Shown one piece after another: positions 57,528-64,000 of a stretch of DNA of 64,000 bases (position 1 is its first letter; the number at the start of each line of letters is the position of its first letter). Source of the DNA: Streptomyces purpureus. GTDB taxonomy: Bacteria > Actinomycetota > Actinomycetes > Streptomycetales > Streptomycetaceae. The position numbers were made by a program, and so were the translations under genes. The notes below the pieces were generated by a model that did not search any database, had not been told where the DNA came from, and worked only from the letters and a program-made list of their open reading frames with translations. The DNA is taken from positions 58,931-122,930 of the forward strand of contig NZ_BMQQ01000003.1 of NCBI RefSeq assembly GCF_014648195.1. The letters run 5' to 3'.

Positions 57528-59321
57528 TCAGCGCCTGACGTCGTACGACTTCTTCTCGATCAGCTTGCCGTCCTTGAAGCAGAACCGGAAAACCGGCTCC
57601 GTCTCGAAGGTGTCCGTGGTGGCCGAGGACATCAGCACCAGGCACTGCGACCCCTCCGGCTCCTTGGGTCCCTTGGAGCTCAGCCCGCTGGTCCAGATGG
57701 TGTCCCCGCTGGGCAGCCGGTCGCGCGCCTCGCTCTCGGCCGTGCCGACCGATATCGCCTCGTACTCCTTGGGATCGATCATGCCCTTGTTCATCGAACC
57801 CATCAGGAAGTAGATGCCGAACCCGCCGGCCACCATCAGCAGCACCAGCGCCGCGAACGCGATTCCGCATCCGATCGCCACGCCCTCGCCCCGGGTCCTT
57901 CCCCCGCGAATCGCCATCGCCAACTCCCGCTCCGTGATCGTCCAGTCCAAGCCAGGACCGCCCGCGCCCGGGCTCCAGTCCATGACGGGACCGGCCGCGC
58001 CGGGGCCGCCGCCCTTGGCACGACCACGGTCGCGGAGCGGGCGGGTCCGTGACTGCTGCCGGAAGTCGTCGGCCGCATCGACCAAAGGCGCGGCCTCGGC
58101 CCGGGACGCGGCCTCCACGACCCCGTACGGCAGGACGCCGGCGACCCGGAAGCCGCCGCCCGGCACAGGTCCGGCGTGGACCATGCCGCCGACGAGCCGG
58201 GCCCGCTCGTGCAGCCCGGTCAGGCCCTGGCCGCCGCTGACGACGTCTCCTGGGCTGCCCGAGGGGGCCGCGTTGACGACCTCGACGACGAAGGAGTCCG
58301 GTTCGTAGCGCAGCTCGACGCTGATCCGCGCCCCCGGAGCGTGTTTGTAGGCGTTGGTCAGCGCCTCCTGGGCGATCCGGTACGCGGCGTGGTCGGCGGC
58401 GGCGGCGAGCGGCCGGGGTTCACCGCTGCGGCGCAGCTCCACCCCGTGCCCGGCGACCCGGGCGGCGTGGGCGAGGCCGTCTATGCCGGCGATCCCGCGG
58501 GCGGCCCTGGCCGCCTCGTCGGCGGCGCCGGCCCCGGCGGGGTGGGGGGCCTCGACGCCGTCGCGGAGGATGCCGACGACCTCGCGCAGTTCGTGCATGG
58601 CGGTCACCGAGGCGTTGCGGAGCACGCCGACCGCGGTGCGCTGGCGCTCGGTCAGTTCTGGGTCGACCTCCAGGGCGCCGGTGTGGACGGAGATGAGGGC
58701 GAGTTGGTGGCCGAGGCTGTCGTGCATGTCCTGGGCGATCCGCTGCCGTTCGCGGAGCCGTACCTGCCCCTCCACCATCGCGCGTTCGCGCAGGAGTTGG
58801 GCGTTGCGCTCCTGGAGGGTGTGCAGGAGGGTCCGGCGCTGGGTCCAGTAGCGGCTCGCCAGGCCGGGTACGACGGTCGTCGCCAGGAAGTACAGGGCGT
58901 TGAGGAAGGCCAGGGTGAGGGCTTGGTTACGGTCCCAGGAGTGGACGAGGCTCACGCTGAGGAAGAGGGCGAACGAGGCGGTGAACGCGCCGAGTGCGCG
59001 TCCCGCGCCCGCGATGAACCGCCCGGACGACCAGCCGACGAGGATCAGCAGCATCGAGAAGCCGCCCAGGGGCGGCGTGAGCGCCCCGGTGATCACCAGT
59101 ACGGTCGCGGGCAGTCGGCGTCGTAGCAGGGAGAGCACGGCGGCGGCCAGGGCGACGGCGGCCGGGCGCCATCCCTCGCCGCCGCTGATGTCTTCGATCC
59201 CGGCCGCGAGCAGCCCGATGAGGACGGCGAGTACCGCCTCCCCCGCGGTCTGCCGCCGCGACCACAGTTCGGGCGCCGCGAGCCACTGCCATGCGGCCCT
59301 GATCTTCGATGACACGTCCAC
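57528..59321 (-). CDS. NarL-type sensor histidine kinase with extra C-terminal membrane domain
   Basis: A 597-residue protein. Residues 25-160 hold five or six membrane helices. The HisKA_3 segment RERQRIAQDMHDSLGHQLALISVHTG carries H200. The ATPase domain has YRIAQEALTNAYKHAPGA and GGQGLTGLHERARLVGG, ending near residue 390. About 200 extra residues follow: a Gly/Pro linker, a membrane helix near 480-505 and a terminal domain with two cysteines (SQCLVLM and FRFCFKDGKL). That domain contains YEAISVGTAESEARDRL, like SmpA/BLIP-fold repeats. It is unusual for this family and could sense envelope state. The start is GTG at 59321. Confidence 0.88.
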   Translation of the reverse strand: MDVSSKIRAAWQWLAAPELWSRRQTAGEAVLAVLIGLLAAGIEDISGGEGWRPAAVALAAAVLSLLRRRLPATVLVITGALTPPLGGFSMLLILVGWSSGRFIAGAGRALGAFTASFALFLSVSLVHSWDRNQALTLAFLNALYFLATTVVPGLASRYWTQRRTLLHTLQERNAQLLRERAMVEGQVRLRERQRIAQDMHDSLGHQLALISVHTGALEVDPELTERQRTAVGVLRNASVTAMHELREVVGILRDGVEAPHPAGAGAADEAARAARGIAGIDGLAHAARVAGHGVELRRSGEPRPLAAAADHAAYRIAQEALTNAYKHAPGARISVELRYEPDSFVVEVVNAAPSGSPGDVVSGGQGLTGLHERARLVGGMVHAGPVPGGGFRVAGVLPYGVVEAASRAEAAPLVDAADDFRQQSRTRPLRDRGRAKGGGPGAAGPVMDWSPGAGGPGLDWTITERELAMAIRGGRTRGEGVAIGCGIAFAALVLLMVAGGFGIYFLMGSMNKGMIDPKEYEAISVGTAESEARDRLPSGDTIWTSGLSSKGPKEPEGSQCLVLMSSATTDTFETEPVFRFCFKDGKLIEKKSYDVRR

Positions 59322-59463
59322 GCTCGCACCCTAGGCAGCCGGCCGCCCGGGCTGCGGTCCTCTTTCGTCTCGTCCCGGTGCGACGAAGGTCGCGACCGGC
59401 GCACCGATCCGCGAAGTGAAGCAAGCCGCCCCGATGGCCCCCGATGGTCGCGGTGCACAACGC

Positions 59464-59498
59464 GGAAGCCCCGTAGGTCGATGACCTACGGGGCTTCC
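59464..59498 (-). terminator. 16-bp hairpin after tRNA-Leu
   Basis: Bases 59464-59479 and 59483-59498 are exact inverted copies with a three-base loop. It starts four bases beyond the CCA end of the tRNA gene on the minus strand. Confidence 0.85.
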
Positions 59499-59501
59499 GT
59501 C

Positions 59502-59588
59502 TGGTGCGCGAGGGGGGAGTTGAACCCCCACGCCCTTGCGGGCACTGGAACCTGAATCCAGCGCGTCTGCCTATTCCGCCACCCGCGC
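59502..59588 (-). tRNA. tRNA-Leu (anticodon CAG), CCA encoded
   Basis: On the minus strand the 87-base sequence folds as a class II tRNA. The acceptor arm pairs GCGCGGG with CTCGCGC. The D-arm is TGGCGGAATAGGCAGACGC. The anticodon arm CTGGA-TTCAGGT-TCCAG gives CAG. A variable arm TGCCCGCAAGGGCGT is followed by a T-arm GGGGGTTCAACTCCCCC. Discriminator A and CCA are encoded. It reads CUG, the main leucine codon of this genome type. No integrase or duplicated tRNA end is nearby. Confidence 0.96.
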
Positions 59589-59591
59589 ATT

Positions 59592-59983
59592 GGGTGTGTC
59601 GTGTGGTTCCCGCATCTTTTCGCTGCGTTCGCCTGGCGACATCAGAAGATTAGCACGCTGCCGAGGGTGGATTCACATCCGTTGTTTCGGGCCCCCTCCC
59701 GGGGTGCAGCAGAACAGAGGAGAGTCGAGATCCCGGGAGGCACCGAAGGAACACCGCGGAAGTGAGTGAATGGGGAGGGGAAGGGGAGGGCCCGAGGAGA
59801 GCCGACGCCCCCGCTCCTCCAGACCTGACCCCGGGTGCGGGACACTGTCAGGAGGCCGCCTCTACGATCCGTGTGAGAGGTGACACTCGTCCACAGGGCA
59901 GAGAAGGGGAACCAGCCGATTTCCCGACGCGTGGATACGATCAGTAAGCAGTACCAGGACGGCAACGACGGAGGAGGTGCCCC
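59592..59983. other. 392-base divergent region between tRNA-Leu and fhaA
   Basis: No gene is seen. It should hold the promoters of tRNA-Leu (minus) and the fhaA operon (plus). A TACGAT element at 59863-59868 could be a -10 box for fhaA, about 115 bases before its start, but a matching -35 is weak. A one-mismatch DnaA box, TCGTCCACA, lies near 59887. Confidence 0.5.
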
Positions 59984-60832
59984 ATGGGAGTCATGAAGCG
60001 TTTCGAGCAGCGTCTCGAAGGTCTGGTCAACGGCACCTTCGCCAAGGTCTTCAAGTCCGAGGTCCAGCCGGTCGAGATCGCGGGCGCCCTCCAGCGTGAG
60101 TGCGACAACAACGCCACGATCTGGAACCGTGAGCGGACCGTTGTCCCCAACGACTTCATCGTGGAGCTGAGCGCTCCTGACTACGAGCGCCTGAGCCCGT
60201 ACTCGGGCCAGCTCGGCGACGAGCTGTCGGGCCTGGTCCGCGACTACGCGAAGCAGCAGCGCTACACCTTCATGGGCCCGATCAAGGTCCATCTGGAGAA
60301 GGCCGACGACCTCGACACCGGTCTGTACCGGGTGCGCAGCCGTACGCTCGCGTCGAGTACGTCACAGCCGCAGGCGCCCGACCGCGCTCCGGCCGGTCCG
60401 GCGGCGCCGCACGGCCCGCAGCCGGGCCGTCCGGGCGGCTACGGCTATCCGCCGGCCGCGGCTCCGCCGATGCCTTCCGCGCCGCCTCCGGGCGCGCACC
60501 GTCCCGGCCAGGCGCCCGGCGCCGGCCGTCCTGGTGCGGTCTCCGGCGGGCAGGTGCGTCGCTGGATCGAGATCAATGGCACACGCCACCAGATCTCCCG
60601 CCCGACGCTGGTGCTGGGTCGCAGCACCGACGCCGATGTGCGGATCGACGACCCCGGCGTCTCGCGCCGGCACTGTGAGATCCGGACCGGAACGCCCTCG
60701 ACGATCCAGGATCTCGGGTCCACCAACGGCATCGTGGTGGACGGGCAGCACACCACCCGCGCTACGCTCCGCGACGGCTCGCGGATCGTCGTGGGCAGCA
60801 CCACCATCGTTTACCGGCAAGCCGAAGGGTGA
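59984..60832 (+). CDS. fhaA: FHA-domain protein FhaA (DUF3662-FHA)
   Basis: A 282-residue protein. Residues 1-115 are the DUF3662 domain (MGVMKRFEQRLEGLVNGTFAKVFKSEVQPVEIAGALQRECDNN). A Pro/Gly/Ala linker follows, then an FHA domain (about 190-280) with LVLGRSTDADVRIDDPGVSRRHCEI and DLGSTNG. FHA domains bind phosphothreonine; FhaA homologues act with PknB-type kinases in cell-wall synthesis. Start ATG at 59984 has GGAGGAGG upstream. First gene of the conserved fhaA-fhaB-PP2C-rodA operon. Confidence 0.94.
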   Translation: MGVMKRFEQRLEGLVNGTFAKVFKSEVQPVEIAGALQRECDNNATIWNRERTVVPNDFIVELSAPDYERLSPYSGQLGDELSGLVRDYAKQQRYTFMGPIKVHLEKADDLDTGLYRVRSRTLASSTSQPQAPDRAPAGPAAPHGPQPGRPGGYGYPPAAAPPMPSAPPPGAHRPGQAPGAGRPGAVSGGQVRRWIEINGTRHQISRPTLVLGRSTDADVRIDDPGVSRRHCEIRTGTPSTIQDLGSTNGIVVDGQHTTRATLRDGSRIVVGSTTIVYRQAEG

Positions 60833-60842
60833 AGCGGGGGCA

Positions 60843-61364
60843 ATGTCAGAGCTGACCCTGACGGTCATGCGGTTGGGTTTCCTGGCCGTTCTGTGGCTGT
60901 TCGTTATTGTGGCCGTCCAGGTCATTCGCAGCGACCTGTTCGGCACACGTGTCACGCAGCGCGGTTCGCGCCGCCAGGACACGCGGCCGCAGCAGAACGC
61001 GCGCCAGGCGGCGCCCGCCACACCCCCGCAGCAGCGGGGGCAGCAGGGCGGTGGGCGGCAGCGCCGTGGTGCGCCGACCAAGCTGGTCGTGTCGGAGGGG
61101 ACCCTCACGGGTACGACGGTGGCGCTGCAGGGGCAGACCATCACCCTGGGCCGGGCGCACGACTCCACGATCGTGCTGGACGACGACTACGCCTCCAGCC
61201 GGCATGCCAGGATCTACCCGGACCGTGACGGCCAGTGGATCGTCGAGGATCTCGGGTCCACCAACGGCACGTATCTCGACCGGACCCGGCTCACCACCCC
61301 GACCCCGATTCCGCTGGGCGCGCCGATCCGCATCGGCAAGACCGTCATCGAGCTGCGGAAGTAG
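60843..61364 (+). CDS. fhaB: Membrane-anchored FHA-domain protein FhaB (FipA type)
   Basis: A 173-residue protein with an N-terminal membrane helix (residues about 8-28, VMRLGFLAVLWLFVIVAVQVI). A Gln/Arg/Pro-rich linker leads to a C-terminal FHA domain with ITLGRAHDSTIVLDDDYASSRHARI and DLGSTNGTYLD. It starts ten bases after fhaA. By homology it recruits phosphorylated partners at the membrane during septation or apical growth. Confidence 0.93.
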   Translation: MSELTLTVMRLGFLAVLWLFVIVAVQVIRSDLFGTRVTQRGSRRQDTRPQQNARQAAPATPPQQRGQQGGGRQRRGAPTKLVVSEGTLTGTTVALQGQTITLGRAHDSTIVLDDDYASSRHARIYPDRDGQWIVEDLGSTNGTYLDRTRLTTPTPIPLGAPIRIGKTVIELRK

Positions 61365-61543
61365 TGCTACGTCATGAATGAGTGCGAGCGGAGCGAGCGA
61401 GCCGCGGCGGTCCCCACAGCGGACCGACCGGCCCTGGCGGCGGGCCTGCGGGTGCCGGCGGCGGGCCTGAGCGGGCTCCCGACCGGAGGGTGGGCAGTGT
61501 GGCTCGAGACCGGTTGTACCCGGACCCGACTGGCGAGGTGCGC

Positions 61544-63031
61544 ATGAGTCTGTCCCTGCGCTTCGCCGCCGGTTCGCACAAGGGCATGATCCGTGAGGGC
61601 AATGAGGACTCGGGTTACGCGGGTCCGCGTCTGCTGGCCATCGCCGACGGCATGGGCGGCCAGGCCGCCGGTGAGGTGGCCTCGTCCGAGGTGATCTCGA
61701 CGCTGGTCACGTTGGACGACGACGTGCCCGGCTCGGACATCCTCACGTCGCTCGGTTCGGCTGTGCAGCGCGCCAACGACCAGCTGCGGATGATGGTCGA
61801 GGAGGACCGTCAGCTGGAGGGCATGGGCACGACGCTCACGGCGCTCCTGTGGACGGGCCAGCGGCTGGGTCTGGTGCATGTCGGCGACTCGCGTGCGTAT
61901 CTGCTGCGGGACGGTGTCCTGACGCAGATCACGCAGGACCACACCTGGGTGCAGCGGCTTGTCGACGAGGGCCGGATCACCGAGGAGGAGGCCACCACGC
62001 ATCCGCAGCGTTCGCTGCTGATGCGCGCGCTGGGCAGTGGTGATCATGTCGAGCCGGATCTGTCGATCCGTGAGGTCCGTGCCGGTGACCGGTACTTGAT
62101 CTGTTCGGACGGTCTGTCGGGGGTGGTGTCCCATCAGACGATGGAGGACACCCTGGCCAGCTACCAGGGCCCGCAGGAGACCGTCCAGGATCTGATCCAG
62201 CTGGCGTTGCGCGGCGGCGGCCCCGACAACATCACGGTGATCGTGGCCGATGTCCTCGACGTCGACGGCGGTGACACGCTCGCCGGGCAGCTGAACGACA
62301 CCCCGGTCATCGTGGGCGCGGTCGCCGAGAACCAGGCGCAGCTGAACGACGGCGGGGCGATGCAGACTCCGGCGGGCCGGGCGTCCGGCCTTGGCCGGCA
62401 GGCGCCGCAGCCGCCGGCGGGCGGGTTCGGTCCGCCCGGCAGCGGGGACGACGTGGGCTACGGCGGGATGCCGCCGCAGGGCGCGTTCGGCGCGTACGCG
62501 GACGACGACTTCGTGAAGCCGCGTACCGGCCGCAAGTGGCTGAAGCGGTCCTTCTTCACGGTGCTGGCGCTGGCTGTGGTCGGCGGCGGTCTGTACGGCG
62601 GCTACCGCTGGACGCAGACGCAGTACTACGTCGGCGCGAATGACGATCATGTCGCGCTGTACCGGGGCATCAGCCAGGATCTCGCGTGGGTCTCGCTCTC
62701 GAAGGTCGAGAAGGATCATCCCGAGATCGAACTCAAGTACCTGCCGCCCTACCAGAAGAAGCAGGTCGAGGACACGATCACGGGCGGCAGCCTCTCCAGG
62801 GCGCAGGCCAAGATCGATGAGCTGGCCTCGCAGGCGACGGCCTGCAAGAAGGACGAGCAGCGCCGGGCGGCCGCCGACAAGGCGACCCCGCCGCCGCCGA
62901 CGGACGGCGACGCCGCCCCGGCGAACGGCACGAAGCCGACCGACCCCAAGCCCACCGCAGCCGCTCCCTCTCCGGGCCCCACCCTCTCGGAGGAGGAGCA
63001 GAAGCTGGCCTCGAACTGCGGCAAGCAGTAA
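61544..63031 (+). CDS. pstP: PP2C-family Ser/Thr protein phosphatase (PstP type)
   Basis: A 495-residue membrane phosphatase. The PP2C domain (residues about 3-240) keeps the metal residues: GMIREGNEDSGY, LLAIADGMGGQAAGE, HVGDSRAYLL, ICSDGLSG and GGPDNITVIV. A Gly/Pro/Gln-rich linker, one membrane helix (about 335-355, SFFTVLALAVVGGGLYGGY) and an outer domain with a Pro/Ala-rich tail follow. It reverses the action of PknB-type kinases. ATG at 61544 has GCGAGG upstream; 180 bases separate it from fhaB, and the frame continues upstream, so an earlier start cannot be excluded. Confidence 0.92.
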   Translation: MSLSLRFAAGSHKGMIREGNEDSGYAGPRLLAIADGMGGQAAGEVASSEVISTLVTLDDDVPGSDILTSLGSAVQRANDQLRMMVEEDRQLEGMGTTLTALLWTGQRLGLVHVGDSRAYLLRDGVLTQITQDHTWVQRLVDEGRITEEEATTHPQRSLLMRALGSGDHVEPDLSIREVRAGDRYLICSDGLSGVVSHQTMEDTLASYQGPQETVQDLIQLALRGGGPDNITVIVADVLDVDGGDTLAGQLNDTPVIVGAVAENQAQLNDGGAMQTPAGRASGLGRQAPQPPAGGFGPPGSGDDVGYGGMPPQGAFGAYADDDFVKPRTGRKWLKRSFFTVLALAVVGGGLYGGYRWTQTQYYVGANDDHVALYRGISQDLAWVSLSKVEKDHPEIELKYLPPYQKKQVEDTITGGSLSRAQAKIDELASQATACKKDEQRRAAADKATPPPPTDGDAAPANGTKPTDPKPTAAAPSPGPTLSEEEQKLASNCGKQ

Positions 63032-63058
63032 GGACCCGTAGGGGGGCCTTTCACCACC

Positions 63059-64000
63059 ATGAGCGTTGTCACCAATACGACCACCATCGGCGCGATCGAG
63101 TTGCCGAGCCGGCGCAACACGGAGTTGCTGCTGCTCGGTTTCGCGGTCGTCATCCCGGTGTTCGCGTACCTGAACGTGGGCCTGGCCATCGACGGCAAGG
63201 TCCCGCCGGGCATGCTCGGTTACGGGCTGGGTCTGGGGCTGCTGGCGGGCGTGGCGCATCTGGTGGTGCGCAAGTTCGCGAAGTACGCGGATCCGCTGCT
63301 GCTGCCGCTGGCGACGCTGCTGAACGGCCTGGGGCTGGTGCTGATCTGGCGGCTGGACCAGTCGCCGCGGATCATCGCGCGGTACAAGACGTTCAGTCCG
63401 GACGCGCCGAACCAGCTGATGTATTCGGCGATCGGTGTGGCGCTGTTCCTGCTGGTGCTGATGTTCCTCAAGGACCATCGGGTGCTGCAGCGCTTCACGT
63501 ACATCTCCATGATGGTGGCCATCGTCCTGCTGCTGCTGCCGCTGGTGCCGGGGCTGGGCGCGGATGTGTTCGGCGCCAAGATCTGGATCCGGATCGGGCC
63601 GTTCTCGATCCAGCCGGGAGAGTTCGCGAAGATTGTGATCGCGGTCTTCTTCTCCGGCTATCTGATGGTGAAGCGCGACGCGCTCGCGCTGGCCAGCCGC
63701 CGTTTCCTGGGGCTGTATCTGCCGCGTGGCCGTGACCTGGGCCCGATCCTCACGATCTGGGCGGTCAGCCTGCTCATCCTGGTCTTCGAGAACGACCTCG
63801 GTACGTCGCTGCTGTTCTTCGGCATGTTCGTGATCATGCTGTACGTGGCGACGGAGCGGACCAGCTGGATCGTGATGGGTCTGCTGATGGCGGTGGGCGG
63901 CGCGGTCGTCGTCGGCTCGTTCGCCACGCACGTGCAGTCCCGTGTCGCCGCGTGGCTCGACCCGTTCGAGTGCCTGAAGACGGCCCCCGAGAGGTCGAAC
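63059..64000 (+). CDS. rodA: FtsW/RodA-family peptidoglycan polymerase, N-terminal part (cut by window edge)
   Basis: ATG at 63059 opens a frame that stays open to the window end (314 codons). It shows eight or more hydrophobic helices and SEDS-family motifs: RIGPFSIQPGEFAKIVIAVFFSGYL, ENDLGTSLLFFGMFVIMLYVA, and WLDPF, whose Asp is the catalytic-site residue of the family. QPGE replaces the more usual QPSE. RodA/FtsW proteins polymerise lipid II. It begins 28 bases after the phosphatase gene; a partner transpeptidase and a PknB kinase usually follow. Confidence 0.93.
   Translation, partial: MSVVTNTTTIGAIELPSRRNTELLLLGFAVVIPVFAYLNVGLAIDGKVPPGMLGYGLGLGLLAGVAHLVVRKFAKYADPLLLPLATLLNGLGLVLIWRLDQSPRIIARYKTFSPDAPNQLMYSAIGVALFLLVLMFLKDHRVLQRFTYISMMVAIVLLLLPLVPGLGADVFGAKIWIRIGPFSIQPGEFAKIVIAVFFSGYLMVKRDALALASRRFLGLYLPRGRDLGPILTIWAVSLLILVFENDLGTSLLFFGMFVIMLYVATERTSWIVMGLLMAVGGAVVVGSFATHVQSRVAAWLDPFECLKTAPERSN

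Noticed and set aside
59502-59588. tRNA-Leu as an integration site of a mobile element
   Set aside because: No integrase, excisionase or duplicated tRNA 3' end is seen; the neighbours are core genes.
1-64000. Search for a new defence, phage or biosynthetic cluster
   Set aside because: Nearly all genes fall in housekeeping, catabolic or signalling families; no NRPS, PKS, toxin-antitoxin, restriction or phage genes are visible.

Overview
The window is chromosomal DNA from a Streptomyces (or very close relative). It is very GC-rich and densely coding, with many GTG starts and short overlaps between co-directional genes. It encodes two branched-chain keto-acid dehydrogenase gene sets, a proteasome activator, mycothiol-type enzymes and paired FHA proteins. 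Two perfect copies of the ParB site GTTTCACGTGAAAC, plus scattered DnaA boxes, place it in the oriC-proximal core. I see no phage, insertion sequence, CRISPR array or plasmid gene.

Layout. 0-2 kb: end of a cobalamin operon (cobH, cobIJ). 2-16 kb: mostly housekeeping genes. These are an acidic secreted protein, a large acyl-CoA dehydrogenase, a DUF6083 zinc-ribbon protein, an M18 aminopeptidase, small membrane proteins, a thioredoxin/NHL protein, a trans-sulfuration-type PLP enzyme divergent from a MocR regulator, a nitrilase-family amidase, a mycothiol-dependent-type enzyme, and an MFS/GntR pair. 16-24 kb: a DUF418 membrane protein with an early TTA codon, parS site 1, bkdFGH, a LuxR-type response regulator and a phosphotransferase. 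23-33 kb: two divergent Ser/Thr kinases, a PadR regulator with an ABC exporter, and the proteasome activator bpa. 33-42 kb: a quinone oxidoreductase, mobA-moeA-K+ channel operon (parS site 2 lies in the moeA/channel overlap), bkdABC and bkdR.

42-54 kb holds a phenylacetate catabolic region: TetR regulator paaR with paaH, divergent paaN, then paaABCDE (phenylacetyl-CoA epoxidase) and an acyl-CoA dehydrogenase. A three-gene operon (DUF5819, HTTM, TrmH-type methyltransferase) is inserted between paaN and paaA. Matching inverted repeats of the form ACCGNNCGNNCGGT occur before paaH/paaN and before paaA. A near-identical copy lies before bkdABC, so one regulator may link phenylacetate and branched-chain amino-acid catabolism.

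53-64 kb: a rhodanese, a J-domain protein, a DUF2252 protein, a NarL-type two-component system whose kinase has an unusual membrane-anchored C-terminal extension, tRNA-Leu(CAG), and the start of the conserved actinobacterial growth and division operon (fhaA, fhaB, PP2C phosphatase, rodA). The window ends inside rodA.

Functional themes: acyl-CoA supply and breakdown (two BCDH clusters, phenylacetate, acyl-CoA dehydrogenases), phosphorylation signalling (two kinases, two FHA proteins, PP2C, two response regulators), and chromosome organisation signals embedded among genes. All gene calls rest on reading the sequence and on recalled family knowledge; no database search was run.
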